Assembly (NCBI GenBank): GCA_049999725.1
Contig: JBNGIS010015574.1
Span: 22,186-67,441 of the forward strand
Source of the DNA: Haplomitrium mnioides
Taxonomy: Eukaryota; Marchantiophyta; Haplomitriopsida; Calobryales
Length of the DNA: 45,256 bases
Reading direction: 5' to 3'
In this document: one piece after another, positions 10,077 to 22,724 of the stretch
Layout: each line of letters begins with the position of its first letter
How positions within the stretch are numbered: position 1 is the first letter of the stretch
The notes under the pieces: generated by a model
Database searches by the model: none
The model's input: the letters and a program-made list of their open reading frames with translations, nothing else
What the model was told of the DNA's origin: nothing
Position numbers and translations under genes: made by a program

Positions 10077-10649
10077 GAAGAGAGGACCACTAATCAAGTA
10101 CATTGTGATTGCTTGAAGAGGTATGTAAATAGAGAAGAAGATAGAGATAAGCTGATGATGACTCGATAAGAGTCCCAAGGCATCCACATGGAGTGATCAA
10201 TTAAGGAGTTGTGCAACATGTGAATAGATAGTGTTTTTATTAGAGAAGTATATGTGACAGAGTGTGAGGCAACATGGAGGAGAGCCAACAAGAGGAATGG
10301 ATGTTCACTACTCTAGGAGTCATACCAGCCGGTGATTTGAGGCACTACAAGAAATTTCGCGAGTTTAGAAGCATCACCATATTGTTTCTCTGTTTTTGAG
10401 TGTGAAGACATTCCAAGGATACCGTGGTACTCAAGATAGCCAATCTAGATGAAGAGAGCACTCCACTACTCATCTATGAGAGCATTAGAACAAAGAGAGC
10501 CAAAGTAAGACGATGGAAGGACAAGAGGCTCTCTAGAGATATTACAAAAGGACTCACCATGAGGCTGAGGTTGGAGCAACCTCAAGGGGATAGGATTCAA
10601 GGCCAAGGGATGAAAACCAGAGGAGCAGGGACATAGTGGACGATTCAAA

Positions 10650-13090
10650 GATAGAATGGGAGCTTGAGGCAATGCAGAGCACTACATCCTCCATTCTCGA
10701 CTATCGAGATCTTAGCATGGTTTGACAAAAAAGAGATGGGAAGGCGCTTTTAGTGTAATTTGAATCAAAGAGAATAAGGGAGAAATAGGGATGTAATGTT
10801 CTTCCAAAGGCAGCGACAACACAACATTCTAGAGTACTCTATGATCTATCGAGCTCTACTGAGTCTGATCAAAGACTAGCAGGTTTTGTCCTTTTGATCC
10901 CATCTTTTTGTCAAAGTTTTGTTGTTTTTATCGGGTCTGGTTAAGCTACAGAGTTAACTGTATAGGAGTTGTCTTTTTCCAATCAGCCGCGACAGTCCAA
11001 CTTCCCCATAAAAGACGGTGTTGGGTGGCGCTCTATCAAAAGAAGTCAACGATCAAGTCAAATTGTTGCCTATTGGGTCCGCTATCACCTACCAGGTCCA
11101 ATCAAGTTTAGCAAGGTATTCTGATCCTCCTTATCGAGTCATTTATATTCGGATGGTTGAGGTTTGTCGGCCTCAGGAAAAGTGTCGCCACTTGAGCAAC
11201 TGGCACAATATTTGAATAATGGCGGGGTGGTTCTCACTATCGTCCGATGGAGGGACTTCCAAGCAAGGGTCAAGATGGAAAGAAAGCAAGGAAGAATGAG
11301 TTGGGGGTATAGATGACCTCGTTTTGAAGTGAAGGGTTGATGTTGTTAGCAGTGCATTGAGGTTGATGCGTTGATGTTGATGTGTCATTGATGAGCTTGT
11401 GCAAGGAGAGTAGTGAGGGCAAGAGAGTGGATTCTAGTGACACTTCAATTGAAGCAAGTGAACTAGTGTGGGAGGGTTGGGAGTGCTATCAGGAGTGGAG
11501 GTGGATTGGAGGGGCGCTAAGAATAGCTAAGCAGAAGGCTCTAGAGGAAGAGAATTCTTTCAACTTGGAATTCGTGAGAGGCAGCCAAGGGGGTCTTGGT
11601 GTCGTCTCAACTTTGGTTTGTGTAGGAGTGTCAACCCCATGAATGCTTGGAGGGCATTGTTGGTGTAACATTCAAGGAGAGCTGAAGGGAGGAGTGGCCA
11701 CGTTAGTGCCCGCACATTGTGTGTAAGATCTAGTTGAGGTTCCGAATAGAGTAGGTTGACCAATAGTCATGAGGGTTGTCTTCTAGAAGTGGAAGCTAAA
11801 TAAGATCTCTTCCGAGCTTGTGGAAGTAAATCCAAGACTTCTAGCGATAGAAGTGGATAAACTATCTAGACATGGTGCATGAGTGGGAGGCAGAGGCGCA
11901 AAGTACTCCAGGGGTGATTCTAGTAGTGTAAGAGTGTTTGTTGTGCTCTGTTGCTTTTGATGTATGATAAGTGTAGATATTTTGTATAGACTCTACAAAG
12001 TAGAAAGAGAGTTGTGGTGAGAGATAGAGCAAGGTGTTGGAGTTGCCAGCCCCTCTATAATTTCAAGAGTAGGAGCTTGCATTGAGTGTATAATCATAGC
12101 ATTGTAAGTAATTACCTTCATGGCAGTGTATATATGAATTCTTGAAGTCAGATCCCGAGCAAGAATTGTTGGCCTGCCATTAAGAGCAATTTGAGTGGGT
12201 CTAGTTTTGACTGGAGTTGTGAGTAAAGAAGGGGCGTGGGTCAGTGGCTTCCTTAGATTGATGTTGAGTGTGGAAACTGCAAGGCAACGCATAGGCATGT
12301 TAGTGTGTAGAAGCGATAAGCTCGGAAGAGGTCTTATACGTTTTGTCACTCCCTTCTCTCCAAAATTGTGCCTTTGGGAGTTCAGACCGGGGAGAGGGGT
12401 GGGACAGATTACAAAGTAGACAAATATCTAGTGATATCAACTTTGATTCTTAACCTGAATCATCAAATCATTCCCTCAAAAGACAACAAGGAAACACCAA
12501 GAACATGGTTGGATCAATTTCATAGCCAATGGTAGGTGTAAGGGACTAGAGTCGCAAGCTACATGCGATGTGAGGTACAAGAATTGAGTTATTGGATAAT
12601 TTCATTCTAATATCAAGGATGTGGGGGAAGCTTGGGAACTTGGATTCATATGATTGGAGAGATTTAGAGGGAGATGATTGAGAAGAAAATCTTTATAGTG
12701 AGGTAACGACATGAATTATCATTGGATGGGAAGTGGAACTTGTAAAGATGTGGTTTCAAACATCTATGCATGGATCGGGTTCCAAGGCTATTCTGATGAG
12801 TCACATCATGTTCTAATGCTATTTTGATTAATCAGATTGGGTTCTAAGGATTCCTTGGGTATGGGATATACTACATGGGCCATTAGAGGTGATATGGTCA
12901 AACTACCCAGTTGAAAACGACATCGTGCAGCTTTATACCATTAGTTAGAGCTAAGGGACTCGTGATTAAAAGGGAGGACCGGTCTATGAGTTCAAACAAA
13001 GGCCAACTTATTAGGTGCTATGGACAAGAATATTGGGTTGTACAACTAGGTCAGGGATTTATTGTAATGACGTTAAAGGACGGTTGGTCG
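10650..13090. other. no recognisable gene
   Basis: Frames here are short and show no domain I recognise. The segment 10300-10640, just before it, has an open frame with basic residues (KRAKVRRWKDKRLS) that could be the degraded 3' end of the gypsy element. A short word related to the 13.1/14.3 kb repeat (GTCCAACTTCCCC, then GACGGTGTTGGGTGGCG) appears at about 10995-11030, and a weaker one at about 12896 (GGTCAAACTACCCAGTTGAA). Confidence 0.5.
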
Positions 13091-13101
13091 GAAGCAAAAT
13101 T

Positions 13102-13222
13102 CCAACTTCCGCGTTGAAGACAAGATCAGGCAGCGGAAATGGATCGGATGAAAGGGAGGGACCTATGGCCAATAGTTTGGACTAGTGCTCACTAATCAGG
13201 CTGATAAAGAACAACTACAAAC
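13102..13222 (+). repeat. dispersed repeat, copy 1 (about 120 bp)
   Basis: Shares TCCAACTTCC..GTTGAAGA, GGCAGCGG, GGACCTATGGCCAATAGT and GACTAGTG with copy 2 at 14.33 kb, in the same order and spacing and the same orientation. It is clearly diverged. Its identity (solo LTR piece, SINE or other) is unknown. Confidence 0.7.
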
Positions 13223-16200
13223 ATTGGGCTAAACAATTGGGTCTGGCCCAAAAGAAGTTTCTATAATGAGATATTCTACTAAGTAGGGCTAGGATTTATC
13301 ATAAAAACATTTGAGGTATCATTGGTCAAACACAATAGTGTCAGCCCCGCGGTCAGAGCCTTAACTCTTTTACGACAGGGTTACCCCCGATTAAGGGTTG
13401 ACTTAGTGTTTCGGGATCTTTTATGGGAGGGGCTTTGCACCGAATAGACCCCAACTTCTGCTTACCAGACAAGGAAGACTGCACAACACTCCACAACACC
13501 TCCAATGCCCACAGATGTTGGTCACACCCCTTCTTCGGGCCTTAACCTCGAAAGGTGCCACTTGGAAGACATGGGACGATGGGACAGAGCATCCGATTCT
13601 TGGCTCCAGTGGTCTCTTGGGAAGCCCTGGTTGATTCGTGGTTCACTTACAATCTTGGCCACTAGCCCACGATTGCCTCAACAACCCACCTGCTGATACA
13701 CATCCATTTCCTCAAACCACCCACAGAAAGACTGTAATGCTGCTGAACCACTTTGTCTTATAATTCTACGGTCCCGAACTGGACCCAATCACTTTGTTAT
13801 ACAAAATGGAGCAAGTTCCAGTATCCAAATAGCACAATTACAATGTGGGTAGTCTTGACTTCTCTTGTCCAAGGCGTCTTCAAGATTGGACCAATATAAT
13901 ACAGGCCTTCTACAACTAAGACTATCAAAGAACTACAAACAGAATATAACTCTAAACAACACACGTAAACAGGAAAACACTGGTCTTGCACACTGCCCTG
14001 CCGACAATATAATCTTCTTCCCCTTCTCAAGAACCGATCAATCCTCCTTCAGCTCCCATCAGCCACTCCAGTTCTCCTCCAATCCTTCAGCAACCCAACT
14101 TCAGTCAAATAGTTTTTCAACTTCCCTCGCGAGAAGCCTTGAATTTACTTCCTCAGGATTGGAAGAAGATTTCTTTAGCTTCCACCTCTAGAAGACAGTC
14201 CTCACGACTGCTGGCCACCACTCCACCTTGAGCCTTGACTGGATATTCTATGCAACGCGCAGGCACTAACATAGCCACTCCTCTCTTGACTCCACTTGAG
14301 AAATAAGATAATAGTCAAACACAATAGTCCAACTTCCCAGTTGAAGATGGTGTCGGGCGGCGGGAACAAACCGAATACAAAGAAAGGAACCTATGGCTAA
14401 TAGTCTCGACTAGTGGTTCACTGACTTGGTTGATAAATGACAACCATAGATGTTTGACATCATAGGGTTCCCACAACATCGAAGGGCGGACGGGCCGGTA
14501 TGATAGTTTTGAGACCAAAGTTCAAAAGATGGGGACCGATCAATACAAGCAGGAGCCGATTGCAAGAGAGATCAAAAAGAGAAGGAAACTACCAACATGG
14601 GAAGAATGCTTTCCAAAACAGAAAGAGAGGAAGAGTCAAGGCCAACTAACTATAACCAATCAATGACAATAAATCCGAAAACTAGCTACAAACAATAGTC
14701 ACAACAAAGATCCAAAAACTAGCAAATTGTACCATCCGATAAGGAAGAACTCGACAATTGACAAAGGTATGGTCCAATAATGACAACAACTCTAGGCTCA
14801 GGACATCGAACGATTTCTAGTCCCACATGTCGATGATAATATAGACCACTATCTAAACTTGACCTGAATAACATAGGACAATCAAAACTAAGAAGAGTTC
14901 TTTGATCATACCATGGACAACCTCGTGTCACTTCTGAGGAGAACTCGAACTGTTGCACCCAACAATGAAATAGCCACGAAGATGCTTCTAGTTGGAGAAG
15001 TTGGGAAGTGATAAAGAGAAAGGTAAGCATTGGTGTGTAAGATATATTACAATGATGCAATTTAATTGGGAGGAGTGCGAATGCATAATCGATAGCAATT
15101 GATTGGGCAAATATGAACTCTTTTCTTTTATAGAGCGATACACATTTTGAGTACTAAGTGATCCATATTCTCAAGAGTCTATTAGCCAACCAATACTCAA
15201 CTAACCAAATCTATCAAAATGAAACCAGTGGCCAATCACTTAGTTGGTGCAGCTTAGGCTAGAATCCATACGACACAAAAGAAACACGTACAAACAAAAA
15301 TAGAAGGACTTACAAAACTCAAAGTTTAACTTCTTTTTTATTGAACAAGGTCCATTTTCTTATGCTCTGGATGCTAACATTGAACATATAGGAGGAACAG
15401 AACAAATTTGAAGGAAACATACATGCCCGTATTTTTTATGGCGGTTTTTTGTTTCTTGCCTCAACATCACGATGTTTGAATAGATACTATCTACATCTGA
15501 ATCTGAATCTGAATATTCTCATACTAAAGAACTTTGTTCACTAATCAAATAAAATAAACAAGAATACACATGGATGAATATAAGGAAACACATATACAAC
15601 TCATACTAATTAGATCGCACTCTCAGAAGTGAGAATTAAGATAGTCGCAGAGACTTTGGAGTAGAATATCAACAACCCATACCCTCCTTGGAGTCTATAC
15701 AGGAGGTCAAACCTTCTCTTGCTACTAATTAATCATTCCAGTCACCTTATAATGTCCCTTCTATCATACTCTTTGAACTTCTCTTTTTTCTTTTGATTTC
15801 AGTTTGTGGTTTCAAACCTTCTTCATATTTGTTGACAAAATAGAACCAATGGTCACATTATGTTTTGTTGCACATCTTCGACTTCAAGAACGTAGAAATA
15901 TGAACATTCTGCTCTTTACTTTGACATTAGTATATCACCATTTTCTCTCATCCACACAGTAAGTACCACTTCAATTTCTTCAACTAAATGTTCACATTCA
16001 CTCTCATTTGATCATTCATAATGTACACTGATACCTCTTTGCCGCCACTCTCCCTATCTTTGCTTTTTCCCTCCAAGAGAAAATTTCCCCGTTTCTCCCT
16101 AATTTGAATATTCTTGGATCTTCTTCATCAATTTCTCACCATTCTCTTTATCAAGTATTGTCTATTTTCATCCTTTTTCAACTCATATATACTCTTCCTT

Positions 16201-17050
16201 GACTGATTCTTTGACGTTGATGAATTTGACTATCGTATCTCCTTTGGCGATGTCTCACTTTACTTCTCATAATTATACTTATATAAACAGACTACGAATA
16301 GACCCACAAGAAAGAAAAGACATCAAACCTTCTCACAACTCTTTTAACAACTGCTACTTTGAACCAAAAATAGGCTACTGAGCTCAAAAACAAAGAAAAC
16401 AAGGTTATTTTTTAACAACAAAAAACTTTATGAGTTTTTTATCTTCATTTTTTGTCGTTTTAACAAGGATGATAGAGCGACAATCAATTTCATCATGCAA
16501 AATCAAACAATATTCTTAGTTTTTATGAAAATATAGGAAATCTCAAAATCGATGAAAAGTATAAAAATTATAGTATGTTTTTTCACAAGAAACTTGCATT
16601 TATCAGTGAATAAATTTCAAAGCCCAAAAATTGAAATATATGTTAGAAGAAGTTATTTTGAAATAAGTGTGGTTGCACAAACTCTATATGCGCATAGACA
16701 TGGTGCTCTTTAAAACTTATTTTTTAGAAAAAAAACAATAGAAAACATGAGGAAAATGCCCAAGATGACTAAAATTCAAGGGAATGAGTTTGGAATTATA
16801 GACACAAAAACCAACAAAACAATACATTGTCTAGATTTACAAGCTCTATTTTCAAGTTCAAGCAAGAAATAAGCTTTCTTTTATAGTTGAAAATCCATGC
16901 ACGCAAAGGTTAAAGTGGGCATAAAAAAAGGTTTCAGCAATTAAAAATATTTTATAATTCAAAGAAACATATACACAAATGAGTCATAGTTTAAAATCAA
17001 AAAGGTAGTGGCTATGGAGATTTAATTAAGAGTGTAAACAAGAAACATCT
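13223..17050. other. no recognisable gene; increasingly AT-rich
   Basis: Apart from the dispersed repeat, 13223-15060 is mixed-composition DNA and 15060-17050 is AT-rich intergenic sequence with homopolymer runs. Open frames are short, lack recognisable motifs and appear on both strands. The first AGTCTATGCGCGCAT-like words appear near 16683 and 16900. Confidence 0.5.
14328..14449 (+). repeat. dispersed repeat, copy 2 (about 120 bp)
   Basis: Matches copy 1 at 13102-13222. The GTCAAACACAATAGT immediately upstream also occurs alone at about 13326-13341, so the duplicated unit was probably longer and has been rearranged. Confidence 0.7.
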
Positions 17051-17209
17051 CCAATTTTTTAACTAGAGTCTACCAAACAAAGGTTTCGAGTTCTAGAAGA
17101 GAGCCTTTGACCAGTGTAGAATCCAAACTCTACATGGTAGTCTGTATATACAAAAGCTTGAGGGTTGTATATGAGAAGTAGAACATGTGGAAGACTTGGA
17201 CTTCCACCC

Positions 17210-17600
17210 CAAAGTCTATGCATGCAAAGGAATCCAAGCACAACATGAGAACACTCTACCCCAAAGTCTATGCACGTAGAGGAATCTGAGCTCACCATAT
17301 GAACACTCCACCCCGAAGTCTATATGCGCATAAGAGTTTGATGTCAGGATCTGAACACTCCTCAACAAAGACTATCCTGAACCTAGGTTTTACGTTCCAA
17401 AGTAGAGTCTTTGCACGGACAAGGTTTTGACTTGTGAATCAAAGTCTATGCGCGCTCAGGATCTGAACACTCCTCAACAAAGACTATCATGAACCTAGGT
17501 TTTACGTTCCAAAGTAGAGTCTTTGCACGGACAAGGTTTTAACTTGTGAATCAAAGTCTATGCGCGCATAAGGCTCCGACTTCTACAACCGACGAAACAA
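17210..17600. repeat. cluster of palindromic AGTCTATGCGCGCATA words
   Basis: Related words recur at about 17213 (AGTCTATGCATGCAAAGG), 17268 (AGTCTATGCACGTAGAGG), 17316 (AGTCTATATGCGCATAAG), 17444 (AGTCTATGCGCGCTC) and 17555 (AGTCTATGCGCGCATAAGG), with AGTCTTTGCACGGACAAGG variants between. The core ATGCGCGCAT is a perfect palindrome. Further copies lie at 20102, 20141, 20176, 22090, 22122 and 22149. Confidence 0.75.
17345..17568 (+). repeat. 112-bp tandem duplication
   Basis: The segment starting CAGGATCTGAACACTCCTC at 17345 is repeated from 17457 with only a few visible differences (for example TATCCTGAA versus TATCATGAA). The copies are therefore young relative to the surrounding decayed sequence. 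The unit ends in a TATGCGCGC word, so the junction lies in the palindromic family. Confidence 0.9.
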
Positions 17601-18064
17601 GCGCTAAAGGTTCTACTTTTTGCAACAAACTTTAGACACGCTAAAGATTCCATTTTTTTTATTTGGAATCTAAAAATAAAACATGTACAAAACCACCCCA
17701 CTGAGTCAAAGCATGCCAAAGGTTTTCAATTTAACATCAAAATCCTTTTAAGCAAGAGATAAGTAGTCAATTTGGGCAGATGCTTTAATGATATAAAAAC
17801 ATTAAACTCTTCTAGCAAGCAATAAAGAAGAAATAAACATACTTACATTATGAATAAGAAAGTATTTTACAAACTAATTGAAAATTTTAACTAGAGATTC
17901 AAGTTTCATTCACAAAAAATAACATTCAACTTGGAATGATTTACAATAAAAAGTTCAAGGTGGGAGATAAATTCAACAAATTCTTTCATAACATTTTCAA
18001 GTACTTTATAAAATAATAATCTTAAATTAAAATAATATCAAAAGTACACAATACACAATGATGT

Positions 18065-18960
18065 TCATAAATGACTTTAGTCACTTGTATCCACTTCTTT
18101 GAATTCAACTTCAAAGGATTCATCAAGATTTACACGATCTGCCTTAGTGTTAACAACATTGATTGAATCTCTTTCAAACATATCGAGATTGATTGGTTTT
18201 TGCCTTTCATACTCAAATAGATTTGATTTTATGGTAGCTAGAATAGTTTTCTTCAATTGGTTTTTTTGTGTGAGAAGAAAATCAAAAGACAAAATTGTGA
18301 CTTGTGTTACATCAAGTACATCAATATGTAACTTGGATTTGCATTTCCCTTTTGTTGCTGCTATATTTTTGGGAAGTATTGTCCAAAAAATGCTTCTTCA
18401 ACCTCATAATCAAACCATTGAACATGTATTTGTTTCGTGTTTGGAGGTTCTTCCTCATCAAATGACAAAACTTTGAGGACTTTGGCAATCCAAAATGGTC
18501 TGCTTTTTGGATCAAGAGATGCAATAACACAAATAAATATTCTAGCTTTCACCTCATATAGATTGCCGAATTTGTGCCCATATCTAGTGTTGTGCAAAAC
18601 AGTCCCTTCTAGTGGCCTAGGTGCTTCATCATAGATTGCTCGACGTTTAGAAAGTATTTGGTCTATTGGAGCATCTTCTTTTGTCTATTGAGCATCAAGC
18701 TAAAAACATAGACAAATATTTTGAGAATCATTATGAGTACTTACCGGCTGTGAAGGTCGAAAGGTGAATTCTGCTTCGAGTCCTCGTCTTTTACTTTCAA
18801 GGATGTAAGTTGCAATCTCTTGTTGGGCAGGAAAAAAGTCATTCCACCATTGAATATCATAATCTGTAAAGAACTTGTGCCAGTTCTCACTTATGTTGTT
18901 CTTTATTGCTAAGACTACTTCGTCGGCGTCAACTTCTCTTTCTTCCTTTTGAGATCATTT
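18065..18960 (-). pseudogene. 3' part of the transposase-like gene: WW segment and FWIAKVLKVL domain
   Basis: Downstream of the transposase-like core, the minus strand encodes ISENWHKFFTDYDIQWWNDF (about 18915-18850), ending at CAGCCG|GTAAGT, a perfect splice-donor word (GT at plus 18743-18744). An acceptor-like TTTTTAG lies only 45 nt later, very short for a plant intron. After it comes a frame with one TAG, then GHKFGNLYEVKARIFICVIA, SRPFWIAKVLKVLSFDEEE and IHVQWFDYEVEEAFFG. This resembles a small beta-barrel reader-like domain (chromo/BAH-type wording), which I cannot name firmly. A frameshift near 18362 leads into KCKSKLHIDVLDVTQVTILS and an acidic C-terminus ending at about 18077 with TAA. 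Confidence 0.5.
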
Positions 18961-21900
18961 GATTTCAAAATATACCTTGAGAGGAATCAACATTAAACTT
19001 AAAATTTCTCTATCTACTTTTGGTAAGCACTTGAGTTGACAAATACCATTCGAAGTTGAGCAAAACTCATTTGTTCAAAACTGTTTGCTCCAAATCTTTG
19101 CATTGGAATCATTTAACTAGAACTTGAATTGTTGATTAAAGGTAATATCATGCATCCTTTGAACTAGAGAGGGACGTTGTTGCAGAAACATTTTAAAATC
19201 CAAAGTTTCCATTGAAAGAGTTATCTGAGGTTTAGGATTATACAATGATTGTAGCGACTCGCTAAGACTCGTAATCATGAAAGCTTTGACACATTTCAAA
19301 CATTTTGAGAGTCTGCTAAATATTTGATCAATTTAATCATAAGTATGGCCAACCATGAGAAATCCCACCTTGATTTTTCAAAAAACATTCTTGGCAATAA
19401 GGAGACTAAGATATCCAAATAAGATGAAATTCTTATTCCCTCATGTCATATTTTCCAATTGAAGATACAAAGTTGGAGGCAGCGTTCCTTCAAAGTCATA
19501 TGATATTTTATTGAACACCGTAACTATCAAATTGGAATTGCTTCTCAAGTTTCCATAGGTTAATAAAACCCTTGAAGAAAGAGCATGATTGAATATTAAG
19601 GCACCAACAATATGCACACCCACCAAACAATCTTTATCAATGTTTTTTGTTGGCTAAGGCTAGTGTCAAATAGTTGTTTTCTTCTAATCCATTTCATCAA
19701 TGACAATTTCTAAGTATGTTGGTCATGATGAAGAAACACTTGGCGATTATATTTGACTGCATCACAAAGCACAAAAGAGATAAAAGTAGTTTAGCAAAAC
19801 ATGTGTTGATGTTCAAACTTCAAAATACAACCTTAAGTTCTAAAAATATTCAAATTAGCTTAAACAAATGCTTAGATTAATAGAAGTGAAAATTTATAAA
19901 AAGATTGCAAATAAACTTTAGTTGATTTCAATATATGAGAATCTAAATAACATTCATAATAACTACTTGTCTTTGACTTGAAATAAACAACAATTTTGAA
20001 AAAAAAAAAAGATTTTTGCACAAAGGGTCACAAACTAGAACTTCAATTTCAAAGTTTGCTTGGATTGTTTGTTCACACAAGATTAAAAAACAATAACAAG
20101 TCCTACGCGCGCATAGAATCAGTGGAGACAATAATTGGTCTTATACGCGCACAAGATTAGTGGAGACAATAATTGAATGTATGCGCGCATATGACCAAAA
20201 GCAACAATACCAACATATTGGCTTGCTTTGTCTGTTGTTGCAACTCGATTTGAAATGAAACAAGAACAAAACCTATCCGCATATATGATTTGCAACAACA
20301 AAAATGATTCTTGCTGTTGTTTATCTAGCAATAGGCTCTTGATTCAAAGCACAAATGCAAAACTCAATGCAAGGCAAAGGTCACTTCCAACAATCATATT
20401 CATTTCCTTGCTTTAATAGACTGTCGACAAGGTTTGGATTCAAACTAAAAGCAACAAACCCTATGTAAGCATATAGACTATGTTCTCACAACTCAAGTTG
20501 CTAAGGTTTATTTTACTCAAATCTTGTTTGTTGAACAATTTAACAAAACAAATATCTTTTGGAATTAAGTTGAGAAAGCAAAACATCTCTAGAACTAAGC
20601 TTTGAGTCTTGAAAAAAGAGTATTGATTAACCAAAGGTTTCAAAAGAGAAGAAATTTGTTACCTTTGTCGGACTCCAAGACGGATTTTTCTCGCAATGAT
20701 TTTATTACTTCGCATGTTTTACAAACAACAAATCTATTGTGTTTTGGAATTTTAACATTTGGAAAATAAGTTCTCCAATGTTTTGTAAAACCTGAAAAAC
20801 TAAGAATGCAATCGGGATCTTTCTCTTTCAAATAAGTTGTGTTGTAGTCATAAACTTCCCATTTTGTAAAATTATCGGGCAAGTTATAAACTTTATGAGT
20901 GGGCATTCTCTTTCAATGTCCCTAAAAAAACTGTCCATCCATTCACATACAAATACTCCTTTAGCAGATAATTATGTATTTCCAAAAATGCCTATAGGAT
21001 CTGCATTTTTGAGATTTTGAATTCTTTGGATTCTATCATTCTCTACTGATAATATTACTTTGAAAGCTCTTCTATAAACAATAGTATTGGCAGGAAGAGT
21101 GAACCGATTGTCAACATGAGAGTCTATCCTTGGAATTCCCCATTGCAGTGTGATATTTCCATTCTTCATGCTTTGTAAAAAATACGTTTCTCTCACATTT
21201 TTCAAAAAAAATTTCTTTCACAACGACAAACAAATATTTCGACAACATGAAATTCTCCTCAATTTCAAAATTGATGTTGGATTGAGCTTTTTCTTCACAA
21301 AGCTCTCGTCATGATGGACTTTTCGCAAAGAATTTTCACGTAAAGTGTTTACTAGTTTGGGTTTTGACCTAGACAAAGAACTCTTATAAAGTGTCAATCG
21401 ATTCAGTCCATAGGCTAATCCAGCCATTGGAGATAATTCATCGTCCTAAAAATCTTGAGCATCGTTCAGAATACTGTTTGTTTTTTCAAAATAATTTTTC
21501 GAAGGATAAAGACCACCTTGAGGATTGGGAGAATTGGACCATGCCGAAACAGAATTTTCATCAATATCTTGAACAAAAGGAAATTTTTTCTATAGCATAA
21601 TCGGTGCCCTTGGCGATAGCTTCAAAGAAATGTTGATTGACTAAGACTCTTTGCTAGAATCATTTCCCAAACTGTCGTATGAAGATTCCTCTTAAAGAAT
21701 TTGGTACCTTCAAGATTTCCCAATCTCATTAAAAGGTCCAACTGGATTAGAAATCACTTGTTGTTTGAGTGGTATCATAGGTGACAACAAATCATCTCAA
21801 AAATTGAAACTCTCTATGAACTCTACGCTTTTTATGTTTTGGACAAACACATTTAGATCTTGAATATCAAGGTCTTCATTTGATGAGGACAAAGAAATAT

Positions 21901-22390
21901 TCACAACTGTCTAGAAAGTCTAACTTGATTGTCTTTCTATTGATATGTTGTAATATTCAAAAGAAAAATTCAACTTTGACTGCTTGACCGACAACAAAGA
22001 TCGAATGTTTGCAGAAGGTTGAGTCTTGGATCATATGCTAGCATTGGGTTCTCTCTTTGATCCTTTGCGCACAACTTGTACTCTTGTTCCTATGCGCCCA
22101 TTAGATTCACTTATGGACTCTATATGCATATGGGGCTCAATGATTGATCATATGCGCTCATAGGGTTCACTTGCTCGATCTTCCCAAGTAGAGCTATCTA
22201 ATTCAACAAAAGCCATCATTTTCCCCAAAATACTCGCCATTACAATTGTCACTTTGGGTATTCCATCGCTCACCTCCACAGAAATGTGGTTTGAACCAAT
22301 CTCTAGCTGACGGCCAAAAGAAACACTTTTCTGCAAACGTGAATCTTGAAATTTTAACTTATTCTTGTCTTTGAAAACTCCAACCATCGA
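18065..22390 (-). pseudogene. transposase-like gene with GHTxxxIDQ signature (DUF7869-like), decayed
   Basis: Reading leftward, motifs occur in an order I know from transposon-borne eukaryotic proteins annotated DUF7869. An N-terminal coding-like stretch (22390-21430) comes first, then ISCCRNICL (about 21230), VRETYFLQSMKNG, and YRRAFKVILSVENDRIQRI (about 21010-21070). Next come WMDSFFRDIE, KHWRTYFPNVKIPKHNRF and CKTC (20930-20690). A roughly 900-bp intron or insertion follows, then VIDEMD-stop-KKTT (about 19690), LPPTLYLQLENMT (19444-19490), GYLSLLIAKNVF, VGFLMVGHTYD, IDQIFSRLS (to about 19310) and a Pro/Leu-rich continuation to 19117. Stops at 19441, 19378 and 19333 (left coordinates) and frame changes disable it. 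A likely donor follows ESDK near 20662. Family recognition is from memory. The function is presumed transposition. Confidence 0.65.
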
Positions 22391-22624
22391 TAAATCTTAT
22401 TAAAAAACAAATTGTTTGAAGAAACTATATTAACAAATATTCTCAACTTCTAATGACCTAGCCAAAATATGTGTTTCTGAAGAAAAATTTCACAAAACGA
22501 CAAAATTGCAAAATTTTTGTGAAGAAAATGAAAACAAATTGTAAAGATGAAAACAAGTAATGCTTTATATACTAACTTTTTTTTTTTGCACCAGGAAAAC
22601 CTATGTGTCAAGAGCTCTACAAAT

Positions 22625-22724
22625 NNNNNNNNNNNNNNNNNNNNNNNNNNNNNNNNNNNNNNNNNNNNNNNNNNNNNNNNNNNNNNNNNNNNNNNNNNNN
22701 NNNNNNNNNNNNNNNNNNNNNNNN
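22625..22724. other. assembly gap (100 N)
   Basis: Placeholder gap near the 5' end of the methyltransferase-like gene, in the divergent intergenic or first-exon region. The flanks are not obviously repetitive, so the missing content cannot be predicted. Confidence 0.95.

Larger units (their letters stand above)
6500..10650 (+). mobile_element. decayed Ty3/gypsy retrotransposon (pol region)
   Basis: Protease, RT, RNase H and integrase fragments follow each other in the Ty3/gypsy order on the + strand over about 3.4 kb, with multiple stops and frame changes. Integrase after RNase H excludes copia. The integrase wording (ATDYATKWVEA, VSDQGSHFIN) and the lack of a visible chromodomain suggest a non-chromovirus lineage such as Tat/Athila, but this is tentative. 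No gag and no convincing LTR pair could be identified. A purine run ending at 10790 and followed by TGTAATG at 10791 could be a PPT and 3' LTR start, unconfirmed. Confidence 0.85.

Noticed and set aside
10791-11000. 3' LTR of the gypsy element starting TGTAATG after a purine run
   Set aside because: No matching 5' copy was seen upstream of 6500, so the boundary cannot be supported.
13505-15060. Short open frames on both strands
   Set aside because: No recognisable domain, overlapping frames, no splice or start context. Treated as chance.
18700-18744. A 45-nt intron in the transposase-like gene
   Set aside because: The donor GTAAGT and acceptor TTTTTAG are good words, but 45 nt is shorter than normal plant introns and a stop follows soon after. 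Mentioned in the gene entry but not annotated as an intron.
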